This document shows positions 23,972 through 31,920 of a stretch of 64,000 nucleotides of DNA, piece by piece (position 1 is the stretch's first letter; every line of letters begins with the position of its first letter). The position numbers were made by a program, and so were the translations under genes. The stretch lies in assembly GCA_001603805.1 (NCBI GenBank), contig LUZY01000009.1, positions 124,001-188,000 on the forward strand, written 5' to 3'. Below the pieces are notes generated by a model. The model had not been told where the DNA came from, did no database searches, and was given only the letters and a program-made list of their open reading frames with translations. This DNA is from Deferribacterales bacterium Deferri_01 (GTDB lineage: Bacteria > Chrysiogenota > Deferribacteres > Deferribacterales > Geovibrionaceae).

Positions 23972-25423
23972 ATGGTAGTGTATATGTTTGACGATTGGCG
24001 AATTGATGAGCATAGTGACAGCCCTATCTATGAGCAGATTGCAGATTACTTCCGCAAAACAATAAAAAACGGACATTTTGTTCATGGGGATGTTCTGCCT
24101 TCGCAGAGAGATCTCTGCAGATTATTTCAAGTGAGCCGTCCAACAATCTCAAAGGCTCTGGAAATGCTTGAATATGATAAACTTATAAAAATTGAACTCA
24201 GAAAAAAGGCTGTTGTTCAGGTTTGTCAGGATAATTGCGATCATGCTCCTATTAAGTGGGATGAATATACCAGAGTTGCCTCACACGTAGAGACAAGCGA
24301 AATATACAAATTTATTAATTATATAAGAAGTGATGTCAATATTACCAACCTTTTTGAAAGTTATTTCGGGCATGATTTTGCACCATATAAACCTATGGAG
24401 CAGGCTATAGAATCTGCCCGCAAAAATATACACTCCATAGATCACCACAGCAATTTCGATATAAGAGGGATACTCCCTCTCAGACAAACTATATGCAACC
24501 ATCTGGCAAAAGAAGAAATTTATGCCTCTCCCTCACAGGTGGTTGTTTTTGATAATATACAAACAGCCTATTACTCTATTTTTCAGGTAATATGCGGTCA
24601 TAGTGTAAACTGTTATGTCGAGGAAGAATCAGTGTTTCTGCTCGATAAGATGCTGCCTACCTGTGTCAATTTTGTTCCTGTCCATACGGATTCCAAAGGT
24701 GTTGTTCCTGATGCTCTTTTAAAAAAGCTGCGAACCAGGCGCAAGGGGGTCTTGCTGGTTGAACCTCACTTCTCTATGCCTGCCTGTGCAACTTACCCTA
24801 TACAAAGGAAGAAAGAGCTGCTTAACATCGCATCTGAGTGGAGCTTGCCTATTATTGAGTGTGAAACAATAAGAGACTGCTGGCACAGGGAGAAGCCAGT
24901 TATCAGCCTTAAGGCAATGGATGTTAACCAAAATGTAATACATATCTTCAGCCTTGCCCGTCCGTTTATGATAGCCCCAATGGCAGCAATAATAGCTCCG
25001 GAGTTTCTTGTACCCACTCTTCTGAATGTTAAACTGAAAAACAGTGTTTATTCAGATATCTTTTCGCAGATGATCATGGAAAAACTTCTCTCTGAAAACA
25101 TTTATTCTGATTATATGGACAGCGTCAGAGAAAGTATAATTGAGCGATGTGATGAAGTGGATGTCTTGCTTCACAAGTATTTTGATGGTCTGGCAAGCTG
25201 GACAAAACCAACCTACGGCGTCACATACAGGCTTAATTTCAATCAGTCGGTAACAGAGTGCATAAACACTCTGAGAAAAGAAGGCTTACTTCTTTTTCCC
25301 CCCAGTTTTTTCGGAAGCGGGAAAAACTTCATATGGTTCTGCTACACTGGCGTTTCCGTTGAAAAACTGGAGCATGCATTAAGCCGGATTTCTTTTCATA
25401 TGAGACGCACTGGTAAGCACTGA
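23972..25423 (+). CDS. GntR/MocR-like regulator with degenerate aminotransferase domain
   Basis: This 483-residue protein has an N-terminal winged helix of GntR type (residues about 14-85): S-P-I-Y-E-Q-I-A-D-Y-F, then L-P-S-Q-R-D-L-C-R-L-F-Q-V-S-R-P-T-I-S-K-A-L. The remaining about 380 residues follow the fold-type I aminotransferase layout of MocR regulators. However, where MocR proteins have the PLP-binding Lys (S-x-S-K), this reads H-I-F-S-L-A-R-P-F. Where the pyridine-binding E-D-D-Y-D is expected, it reads I-I-E-C-E-T-I. PLP chemistry therefore seems lost, while the fold may still bind an effector. The start could also be the ATG at 23984. It probably controls the flanking reductase genes. 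Confidence 0.82.
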   Translation: MVVYMFDDWRIDEHSDSPIYEQIADYFRKTIKNGHFVHGDVLPSQRDLCRLFQVSRPTISKALEMLEYDKLIKIELRKKAVVQVCQDNCDHAPIKWDEYTRVASHVETSEIYKFINYIRSDVNITNLFESYFGHDFAPYKPMEQAIESARKNIHSIDHHSNFDIRGILPLRQTICNHLAKEEIYASPSQVVVFDNIQTAYYSIFQVICGHSVNCYVEEESVFLLDKMLPTCVNFVPVHTDSKGVVPDALLKKLRTRRKGVLLVEPHFSMPACATYPIQRKKELLNIASEWSLPIIECETIRDCWHREKPVISLKAMDVNQNVIHIFSLARPFMIAPMAAIIAPEFLVPTLLNVKLKNSVYSDIFSQMIMEKLLSENIYSDYMDSVRESIIERCDEVDVLLHKYFDGLASWTKPTYGVTYRLNFNQSVTECINTLRKEGLLLFPPSFFGSGKNFIWFCYTGVSVEKLEHALSRISFHMRRTGKH

Positions 25424-25593
25424 TAAATTAATCTGGTAATATTGCTACATATTCATAGATAATATTTTTTTAAAATATTTAACATTTCTCACAAAAAAAA
25501 CAAGTTCTTGGTAAGCTAAGTTTCCCTGCTCTCTGTGCATTTTTATTTAAATCTCCTGCGGATATTTTTATTCAAACAATTGGAGGTTTATTT
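25424..25593. other. AT-rich gap before the outer-membrane protein gene
   Basis: This 170-bp stretch holds no gene. It contains A/T runs and short repeats of AATATT-type text, and AATTGGAGG as ribosome binding site (25578-25586). I found no confident -35/-10 pair, and the only sigma-54-like string (TTGGTAAGC at about 25508) lacks the -12 GC. Confidence 0.4.
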
Positions 25594-26505
25594 ATGTGTT
25601 CATTTAGTTCCAAATCTTTGAAAACAAAGTTCAAAAACCTTGCAGTGCTTTTATTCGTATCTGCGCTCGTACTGTCTGCTTCTGTGGGAGAGGCCATGGA
25701 AAACGGCAACTGGTCTTACCCCGGCGGAAATAATGCATTTCCCGCAAGGCTCACTCCCAAAGGATTAAACATCCTTAATGCCACAAGTATTCGCCATAAC
25801 AGCGAACTTAAGGACAATAACGGTGATGATGTACCCATAACCTACGATGTCAGAGCAATAACAAGTAGTACCAATTTCCTTTATAACACAGGAGAAAAAG
25901 TTCTTGGCGGTTATTTAGCTCTTTATTCTGTTGTTCCCCTGCTTGACTTGAGAGTTAAAACTCCGGCAGGTGAAGACAGTGTTTCAGGTGTGGGTGACAT
26001 ATCTGTGGGTATAAGCAACGCTTATATATCAAAAAACTGGCAGATTATCCCGTCTCTTGAAGTAATTATGCCCACGGCTCAATATGACAAAAATGATATA
26101 GTCAGCCTTGGCTTTAACCGCTTCATCTTTGAACCTTACGTAATGCTTAACTACATGAGTGATTCCGGTTTCATAGTCGGAACAAAGACCATGTTAGATT
26201 ACAGCACAGAAAACCATGATACTGACTACAAATCAGGGCAGGAACTCCACATGGACTATGCAATTGGTCAGAGAATCGGAGCCTGCACATTCGGCATAGC
26301 CGGCTATTTTTATAAACAAATAACAGATGATAAAATCGGCAGCCATACTGTCAAGGACAGCAAGGCACAGGCTATAGGCATCGGACCTTCTTTAGTCTAC
26401 AGCAGCAAGAATATCGACTTTACCTTCCAGTACACAAAGGACTACGCAGTTAAAAACAAAGGCGAGGGAGATCAGCTCTGGTTCAAGACATATATCGCAT
26501 TCTGA
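25594..26505 (+). CDS. Outer-membrane beta-barrel protein, phenol MetA-type
   Basis: This is a 303-residue protein with a signal peptide (N-terminus to about residue 34, L-S-A-S-V-G-E-A). It then alternates in beta-strand fashion and ends in an aromatic residue (I-A-F), as outer-membrane barrels do. The layout P-A-R-L-T-P-K-G, G-V-G-D-I-S-V-G and P-S-L-E-V-I-M-P-T-A-Q-Y matches the family called putative MetA-pathway of phenol degradation proteins. These are thought to help aromatic or hydrophobic compounds across the outer membrane. It lies directly upstream of the flavoprotein gene (37 bp), so it may admit the substrate of that enzyme. That link is inferred. Confidence 0.82.
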   Translation: MCSFSSKSLKTKFKNLAVLLFVSALVLSASVGEAMENGNWSYPGGNNAFPARLTPKGLNILNATSIRHNSELKDNNGDDVPITYDVRAITSSTNFLYNTGEKVLGGYLALYSVVPLLDLRVKTPAGEDSVSGVGDISVGISNAYISKNWQIIPSLEVIMPTAQYDKNDIVSLGFNRFIFEPYVMLNYMSDSGFIVGTKTMLDYSTENHDTDYKSGQELHMDYAIGQRIGACTFGIAGYFYKQITDDKIGSHTVKDSKAQAIGIGPSLVYSSKNIDFTFQYTKDYAVKNKGEGDQLWFKTYIAF

Positions 26506-26542
26506 ATAAATAATCAGGCTTAAACAGCCAAAGGAGAATGAA

Positions 26543-28111
26543 GTGTTAAAACATATTATCAAAACAATTTTATTAAGTTTTGTACTGCTCTGCACAGCAC
26601 TTCCTGTTATGGCAGAAGATATGACAACAGACGTTGTTGTTGTCGGTGCAGGTACTTCCGGAACAGCGGCAGCGCTGGCAGCACTTGAAAAAGGAGCCAG
26701 AGTTATTCTGATAGAAAAAGCCCCCTTCGCAGCAGGTGCAGGAACATTTTCAGGCGGAATGTTTGCGGCAGACAGTCCCGAACAGATAAAAACAGGTAAA
26801 ACTGTTGATAAAGAATGGCTTTTCAATGTTTTTATGGAGTCAAGCAGCTACCGTGCTAATGCAAGACTTGTTAAAAACTATATCAACAATGCTGGTCGTA
26901 CAGTGAAGTTCCTTATGGATAACGGAGCAGAGTTCGCTTTGTCCGATGCCGGTCAGGATGGACAAATCTGGCATCAGGATATGCCGGCGACTCACCACGG
27001 CTACCAAAACGGCGGCGGAGCGGTTAACATAGGAAAGCTTCAGAAAACATTCCAAAAGAAGGGCGGAATACTTCTTTTTGAGACAAAAGGCATTAGCATT
27101 GTAAAAGACAAAAACGGCAAGATAGCCGGTATCATTGCTGAAAATGCAGATGAGGAAGAGTTTCAGATAAATGCTAAGGCTGTGATCCTTGCCACAGGCG
27201 GTGCGGGTGCAAATGCTGAGATGCTGAAAGAGATCTATAACTCTGATAATCCTCCTCTGGGTTTTATAGGAACAGCACAGGGTGAAGGTATAAAAATGGC
27301 ATGGGAAGCCGGAGCCAGAAAAGGAGACATTATAGGCGAATTCTTTGCTGTCAACCTTATACCTGATGCGATGAGATCGCTTGAGTTCAGACCTTTTGCC
27401 GATGTTCCATTTCTGAAGGTAAACACTCACGGCAAGCGTTTTATGAGAGAAGACCACGGTCTCGGATATGCTCTTTATGGTAATGCAGTTTTTGAACAGC
27501 CTAATCACACTGCGTGGGTGGTTTTTGACCAGACATCAATGGATAAGTTTAAAAAAGGCGGGCTTCAGGCGCTTGTTGACCAGTATTCCAAGTGGAAAAA
27601 TTCTGACAAAGAGTTCTATGAGTTTAATGAAAAAATGGCTGCAGCAGACAGCGCAAAGCAGGCTGCAACGCCTATAGACTATACTCCGCTGCTTAAATCA
27701 GTTGAAGGCAGAGACGCCATGATCGCAAAAAGCTTGAAAGAACTCGCCAAGAAAATGGATATTGACCCTGAAACATTTCAGGCGGAAGTTGCAAGATACA
27801 ACGAACTTGCCAAAATAGGTGACGTAGACTTCCACAATGAGCCGCAGTTTATGTATCCTCTTATCAAGGCTCCTTATTATGCGATCAGATTCGCCGCAAG
27901 AAGCCTTGGAACACTGGGTGGAGTTGTTGTGAATGAAAACCTTCAGGCAGTTGACAAAAACTATGACCCCATTCCCGGGCTCTACACAGTTGGTAATGAT
28001 GCCACAGGCGTTTGGGGCAACAGCTATGTTGAAATTTGCGGAGCATCGCTTGGTTTTGCATTCACATCAGGTATGCTTGCCGGTGAAGATGCAGCATCTT
28101 TTGTTAAATAG
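26543..28111 (+). CDS. Periplasmic FAD-dependent reductase, non-fumarate type
   Basis: This 522-residue flavoprotein starts at a GTG behind AAGGAG and has a signal peptide cut near residue 24 (P-V-M-A). FAD binding is seen in V-V-V-V-G-A-G-T-S-G (31-40) and A-T-G-G-A-G-A-N (217-224). It belongs to the fumarate reductase/succinate dehydrogenase flavoprotein family and keeps an Arg (Arg302, in F-M-R-E-D) at the place of the catalytic Arg. Other fumarate residues are replaced: the H-Y-T-M-G-G segment reads S-L-G-T-L-G-G, and G-N-R-L-G-G-N reads G-N-S-Y-V-E-I-C-G. It also lacks haem sites. So it likely reduces some other alkene or carbonyl compound, drawing electrons from the tetrahaem protein at 22208. 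The substrate is unknown. Confidence 0.85.
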   Translation: MLKHIIKTILLSFVLLCTALPVMAEDMTTDVVVVGAGTSGTAAALAALEKGARVILIEKAPFAAGAGTFSGGMFAADSPEQIKTGKTVDKEWLFNVFMESSSYRANARLVKNYINNAGRTVKFLMDNGAEFALSDAGQDGQIWHQDMPATHHGYQNGGGAVNIGKLQKTFQKKGGILLFETKGISIVKDKNGKIAGIIAENADEEEFQINAKAVILATGGAGANAEMLKEIYNSDNPPLGFIGTAQGEGIKMAWEAGARKGDIIGEFFAVNLIPDAMRSLEFRPFADVPFLKVNTHGKRFMREDHGLGYALYGNAVFEQPNHTAWVVFDQTSMDKFKKGGLQALVDQYSKWKNSDKEFYEFNEKMAAADSAKQAATPIDYTPLLKSVEGRDAMIAKSLKELAKKMDIDPETFQAEVARYNELAKIGDVDFHNEPQFMYPLIKAPYYAIRFAARSLGTLGGVVVNENLQAVDKNYDPIPGLYTVGNDATGVWGNSYVEICGASLGFAFTSGMLAGEDAASFVK

Positions 28112-28134
28112 AATTCCATACTAATCCCTTAAAG

Positions 28135-28176
28135 AGCGCCGCAAGAATCCTTGCGGCGCTTCCCCTATAACCTTTT
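28135..28176 (+). terminator. Terminator of the flavoprotein gene
   Basis: AGCGCCGCAAG (28135-28145) pairs perfectly with CTTGCGGCGCT (28150-28160) around AATC, followed by CCCCTATAACCTTTT (28162-28176). The same trailing text, with one change, follows the hairpin after the fumarate reductase (33727-33740). Confidence 0.85.
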
Positions 28177-28296
28177 GCCTCTAATTATAAATTCTTGTTA
28201 AGTTTGATAAAAAAAGAATTATGAACGACTGAGAGAACGCAATTTTACTCATTGCTCGGTTGGCGTAAATTCCAGTTTTCGTTACCTGTAAACAAA

Positions 28297-28326
28297 AAAG
28301 CCTCTGACAAAAATGTCAGAGGCTTT
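28297..28326 (-). terminator. Terminator of the tRNA-Leu transcript
   Basis: AAAGCCTCTGACA and TGTCAGAGGCTTT form 13-bp arms around AAAA. On the minus strand the stem is followed by a run of Ts, eight bases after the tRNA 3' end, so it ends the leftward tRNA transcript. Confidence 0.88.
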
Positions 28327-28333
28327 CTCGTAG

Positions 28334-28418
28334 TGCCGGGGGGGGGACTCGAACCCCCACAGGATATGCTCCCACAGGATCCTTAGTCCTGCGTGTCTAC
28401 CAATTCCACCACCTCGGC
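28334..28418 (-). tRNA. tRNA-Leu, anticodon AAG
   Basis: This 85-nt gene folds as a class II tRNA with a long variable arm. The acceptor 5' strand is GCCGAGG. The anticodon stem is CAGGA/TCCTG with loop C-T-A-A-G-G-A, giving anticodon AAG and G at position 37 as usual for leucine. The T arm is GGGGG-TTCGAGT-CCCCC, and the 3' strand CCCCGGC plus A73 follow; CCA is not encoded. One A-C mismatch lies in the acceptor stem, as in E. coli tRNA-Leu. The run of nine Gs on the plus strand fits the fold exactly. An A at position 34 would need to become inosine and is uncommon for leucine in bacteria, where GAG is usual. A good promoter and terminator flank it. Confidence 0.92.
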
Positions 28419-28446
28419 GGGTGATAATCTCTCAAGCGAGAACGAA

Positions 28447-28475
28447 TTTTTATCAGCTTTATCCTTTCGTGTCAA
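28447..28475 (-). promoter_or_regulatory. Promoter of the tRNA-Leu gene
   Basis: On the minus strand TTGACA (28475-28470), a 17-bp spacer and TAAAAA (28452-28447), preceded by TG one base upstream, form a strong main-type promoter. Transcription should begin near 28440, about 22 bp before the tRNA. Confidence 0.8.
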
Positions 28476-28602
28476 CAATAAAATTTAAAAAACTTTTCAA
28501 ATATTTATGACCCGCTTATTATTAACAGATTTAATAAAAAAGGATGCCGAAATACCATATAGGGTATACCTTTTGAATAAACCGAAATATTTCGAGGATT
28601 GA

Positions 28603-30288
28603 ATGTCCGGGATACAGAAATTTATAGTTTTATTTTGTCTTTTAATCACTTCAGTTGCCTTTGGGGCAGAGATAAAAACAGTTATTATCGGAATGGATGA
28701 GGACTACCCGCCGTATGAGTTTGTTGATGAAAAGGGCGAACCCGCCGGTCTGCTGGTGGATCTTACCCGTTCTGTTGCCAGTGTAATGGGAATGGAGATA
28801 CAGTTCAGAACAGGTGAATGGCAGGACATGGTTGACAGCCTGAACAAAGGGGATATTGATGTTCTTCAGGGTTTGTCATGGTCTGAAAGCAGGTCAGAGA
28901 AGTTTGTCTTTGCACCGCCGACAACACTTGTAAACCATGCGGTTTTCGCCCGCAGAAATACAGGAAAAGTTTCAAGCCTTGAGCAGCTTGCCGGAAAAGA
29001 GGTTATAGTCCACAAGGGCGGAATAATGAACGAACAGCTTGCGGCCATGGAAAATCCGCCAAAGCTTTTCTTTGCAGGAACACCGGAGGATGTTTTAAGG
29101 TTATTGTCCTCCGGGAAGCATGACTATGCCGTTGTGCCGTTGCTGCCCGGAACTCACATAATAAAAAGGAACAGGCTTACTAACCTTGTTCCTGTGGTAC
29201 AGAGTGTAGCGGTTCATAAATATGGCTATGCAGCATTCAAAGATAATACCGACCTTATCGCTCGTTTTGCAGAGGGGCTTGCTATACTCCGTCAAACAGG
29301 AGAATATGAAAGAATAAGTTCTAAGTGGCTTGGAGTAATGGACGGCAGCTTCATTTCGTGGTCCACTCTTTTTCGTTATATGCTTCTGACATCTGTACCT
29401 ATGCTTGGTGTATTTGGTTTTGTGCTGCTGTGGAGCTATTCTCTCAGAAAGAAAGTCACCGAACGTACCGCTTCATTAAGCCATGCTCTTCTTGAGCTTC
29501 AGGATAACCAGCGCCAGCTCATGCAGGCGGATAAGATGGCTGCTCTTGGTGTTCTTGTTTCCGGTGTTGCCCACGAGATAAATAATCCGAACGGGCTGAT
29601 CCTGCTGAATACACCGATTATTCAGCGGTCATTTTCAGACATTGCACATATACTGGAAGAGTATTATGAAGAGAACGGAGACTTTCCCGTAGGCGGAATA
29701 GCATATTCCAAAATGCGTTCCCAGCTGCCTATTATGATTGAGGAAACAAACGCCGGAGCCTTGAAAATAAAGCGTATTGTAAATGATCTGAAAGATTTTG
29801 CCCGAAGAGACGATACCGGGGAAAAAGCTGTTTTTGATCTGAATACATGCCTGTGTACCGCTTTGAGGCTTGTGGAAACAGAGATAAAGAAGTCCACAGA
29901 CAATTTCTCTGTGACATATGCTGCTCATCCTGCTTATATTTATGGAAACATACACCGGATGGAGCAGGTTATAGTGAATTTGCTGCTGAATTCATGCCAG
30001 GCTCTGACTTCTGTGGAAGACGGCATCAGGGCGGTTATCTCAGCAGATAACGGGAGTATATCTCTGGTTATTGAGGATGACGGTACAGGTATTAAACCGG
30101 AAGATATGAACCGTATTACCGATCCTTTTTTTACCACAAAGAGAGATACAGGCGGCACGGGGCTGGGGCTTTCTGTCTCAGAAGGCATAATTAAAGAACA
30201 TGGCGGAACAATGAGTTTCGAGTCAGTTTATGGCATAGGCACAAAGGTCAGCATATATTTCCCTGAAAAATCAGGAGGCGGTGAATGA
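28603..30288 (+). CDS. Sensor histidine kinase with solute-binding sensor domain
   Basis: This is a 561-residue kinase. A signal or anchor (1-22) is followed by a periplasmic amino-acid-type solute-binding domain (about 24-245): G-M-D-E-D-Y-P-P-Y-E-F, G-L-L-V-D-L and Q-G-L-S-W-S-E-S-R-S-E-K-F-V-F. One membrane helix (about 257-281) leads to a short coiled coil and the dimerisation domain with His324 in G-V-A-H-E-I-N-N-P. The ATPase domain shows N-L-L-L-N-S-C-Q-A, D-D-G-T-G-I, F-F-T-T-K and G-G-T-G-L-G-L-S. It overlaps the regulator gene by four bases, a two-component pair. The sensor probably binds a small acid or amino acid outside the cell membrane; fumarate or another dicarboxylate fits the target gene but is inferred. 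Confidence 0.93.
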   Translation: MSGIQKFIVLFCLLITSVAFGAEIKTVIIGMDEDYPPYEFVDEKGEPAGLLVDLTRSVASVMGMEIQFRTGEWQDMVDSLNKGDIDVLQGLSWSESRSEKFVFAPPTTLVNHAVFARRNTGKVSSLEQLAGKEVIVHKGGIMNEQLAAMENPPKLFFAGTPEDVLRLLSSGKHDYAVVPLLPGTHIIKRNRLTNLVPVVQSVAVHKYGYAAFKDNTDLIARFAEGLAILRQTGEYERISSKWLGVMDGSFISWSTLFRYMLLTSVPMLGVFGFVLLWSYSLRKKVTERTASLSHALLELQDNQRQLMQADKMAALGVLVSGVAHEINNPNGLILLNTPIIQRSFSDIAHILEEYYEENGDFPVGGIAYSKMRSQLPIMIEETNAGALKIKRIVNDLKDFARRDDTGEKAVFDLNTCLCTALRLVETEIKKSTDNFSVTYAAHPAYIYGNIHRMEQVIVNLLLNSCQALTSVEDGIRAVISADNGSISLVIEDDGTGIKPEDMNRITDPFFTTKRDTGGTGLGLSVSEGIIKEHGGTMSFESVYGIGTKVSIYFPEKSGGGE

Positions 30289-31691
30289 GTCTTTATCCTT
30301 CTTTCGGAATACTTATGGTAGATGATGAGCCAGGTTGGCTTCGTTCCCTTTCTATTACTCTGGAATCCGCCGCAGGGATAACCAATACCGCTTCATGTAC
30401 TGATTCCAGAGAGGTTATGGGGATGCTGGAAAGCGGTGAATACCGTATTCTGCTGCTGGATCTTAATATGCCTCATATTAAAGGCGATGTTCTGCTTGGA
30501 AGTGTAAAAGAGCGGTTTCCTGAGGTTACAGTAATCGTGATAAGCGGGATGAATCTTATTGAGTCTGCCGTAGAGTGCATGAAAAAAGGCGCATCGGATT
30601 TTTTTGTAAAAACTGATCCGGCGGAAAGAATAGTAAGCGGAGTGGTAAACGCTGTAAAAATAATATCTCTCGAAAGCGAAAACAGGGCTATTTCAAAGAA
30701 ACTGCTGGAGAGGAGCATTGCCCACCCCGAAGCATTTGCCGATATAATTACTACGGACCCAAAGATGTTTGCTGTTTTCAGCTACACAGAAGCTGTAGCA
30801 AAAAGCCAGCACCCTTTCCTCATAACCGGGGAAAGCGGGACAGGCAAAGAACTGCTGGCAAAGGCTGCTCACATTCTGAGCGGACGCACGGGAAACCTTG
30901 TAACAGTTAATGTCGCCGGGCTTGATGATGCTGTTTTTGCCGATACCCTTTTCGGACACTGCAAAGGTGCTTTCACAGGCGCTGATACTGTACGCAAAGG
31001 ACTTATAGAGGAAGCGTCAAACGGCACTCTTTTTCTGGATGAAATAGGCGATTTAAGCATGGCGAGTCAAGTAAAGCTTTTAAGACTTCTGCAGGAAGGA
31101 GAATACTTCAGGCTTGGCAGTGACTTACCCCGAAGAACAAATGCCAGGATAATAGCCGCAACCCATGCAGATTTGCAGATGAAAGAGAAAGAAGGATCTT
31201 TCAGAAGGGATCTGTTTTATCGTCTGAAGACTCATTATGTTAATATTCCTCCTCTGCGTGAGCATCCGTGTGACATTGCATTGCTTACCGAACACTTTTT
31301 AGAAGAGGCAGCAGCAGAGATGGGTATGGGAAAAATAGTTTTTGATGCAGATGTTTCGGCTTTTCTTTCCTCTTACACTTTTCCCGGTAATATCAGAGAG
31401 CTGAGAGCAATGATCTATAATGCGGTCAGTATCAGCGGCGGCAATGCTGTTTCGGCGGAAAAGTTTTTTAAAGCAGCAGGTTTGGAAAACCCCAGCGATA
31501 TTAAAAGAAACTGCCTTTGCGAAAACCCTTTCAGGCAGATGCAGAGTCTTCCCCGAATAGACGAGTCAACTGAATTTCTGGTTGATGAAGCGATGAGGAG
31601 GGCGGAAGGAAATCAGACAGTCGCAGCGAGACTTCTGGGTATTTCTCAGCCTGCTCTGAGCAAAAGATTGAAAAACCGCAGTGATGTATAA
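30285..31691 (+). CDS. NtrC-family sigma-54 response regulator
   Basis: This is a 468-residue regulator. The receiver (about 7-125) has the acidic pair D13-D14, phospho-acceptor Asp59 in L-L-L-D-L-N-M-P and K-T near 109. The AAA+ domain has Walker A G-E-S-G-T-G-K-E, the sigma-54 loop G-A-F-T-G-A and Walker B T-L-F-L-D-E-I-G-D. The C-terminal Fis-type helix-turn-helix reads N-Q-T-V-A-A-R-L-L-G-I-S-Q-P-A-L-S-K-R-L. It starts four bases within the kinase gene. Its stop codon lies inside the first of a set of inverted repeats, and a sigma-54 promoter follows before the fumarate reductase gene, so that gene is the obvious target. Confidence 0.95.
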   Translation: MSLYPSFGILMVDDEPGWLRSLSITLESAAGITNTASCTDSREVMGMLESGEYRILLLDLNMPHIKGDVLLGSVKERFPEVTVIVISGMNLIESAVECMKKGASDFFVKTDPAERIVSGVVNAVKIISLESENRAISKKLLERSIAHPEAFADIITTDPKMFAVFSYTEAVAKSQHPFLITGESGTGKELLAKAAHILSGRTGNLVTVNVAGLDDAVFADTLFGHCKGAFTGADTVRKGLIEEASNGTLFLDEIGDLSMASQVKLLRLLQEGEYFRLGSDLPRRTNARIIAATHADLQMKEKEGSFRRDLFYRLKTHYVNIPPLREHPCDIALLTEHFLEEAAAEMGMGKIVFDADVSAFLSSYTFPGNIRELRAMIYNAVSISGGNAVSAEKFFKAAGLENPSDIKRNCLCENPFRQMQSLPRIDESTEFLVDEAMRRAEGNQTVAARLLGISQPALSKRLKNRSDV

Positions 31692-31778
31692 CTAAGGTTA
31701 TACATATAACTTTCATTATAAGCCTTATTTACAAGTGCTTTAATAACCAATATCCCAAATGTTATAACTTTTGTTATA
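31684..31778 (+). promoter_or_regulatory. Activator sites (TATAAC-N4-GTTATA) for the NtrC-type regulator
   Basis: Three copies of one motif occur upstream of the fumarate reductase. Site 1 is ATGTATAAC-TAAG-GTTATACAT (31684-31705), a perfect 9-bp inverted repeat that overlaps the regulator's stop codon. Site 2 is TATAAC-TTTC-ATTATA (31705-31720), with one mismatch. Site 3 is TATAAC-TTTT-GTTATA (31763-31778), perfect. Centres of sites 1 and 3 are 76 bp apart, close to seven helical turns. They lie about 75-155 bp upstream of the sigma-54 promoter, the normal range for enhancer sites. Binding by this regulator is inferred from position and symmetry. Confidence 0.72.
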
Positions 31779-31843
31779 GACCTCATTATATCTGTTTATT
31801 TCTTAAACTATTTTTGTATAAGAGTTTTATTTATTCTGCGCCT

Positions 31844-31860
31844 TTGGCATATGCATTGCA
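31844..31860 (+). promoter_or_regulatory. Sigma-54 promoter of the fumarate reductase gene
   Basis: TTGGCAT (31844-31850) and TTGCA (31856-31860) match the -24/-12 consensus, with GG and GC exactly 12 bp apart. Transcription should start near 31871, about 50 bp before the ATG. CAGGAGG (31909-31915) is the ribosome binding site. Confidence 0.88.
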
Positions 31861-31920
31861 TTAACTCCTGAAAGCGGCTTCGTGCCGTATTTAATTTTCT
31901 TCAATTCTCAGGAGGAATAG

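Larger units (their letters stand above)
28112..28602. other. Long intergenic region with tRNA, terminators and kinase leader
   Basis: This 491-bp interval contains, in order, the flavoprotein terminator, the tRNA terminator, tRNA-Leu and its promoter. The last 125 bp lead to the kinase gene. They are AT-rich and contain GGTATACC (about 28562-28569) and two copies of CCGAAATA, which could be control elements. No protein gene is seen. Confidence 0.6.

Noticed and set aside
25506-25524. Possible sigma-54 promoter before the outer-membrane protein gene (TTGGTAAGC)
   Set aside because: The position 12 bp after GG reads TT instead of GC, so the -12 element is missing.
26840-27508. Leftward 222-codon frame inside the flavoprotein gene
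   Set aside because: It is antisense to a protein with clear FAD motifs and has no start signal or family.
28331-28350. Run of nine Gs as a possible sequencing error
   Set aside because: The tRNA fold uses exactly nine: five for the T stem and four for the acceptor stem, so the count is consistent.
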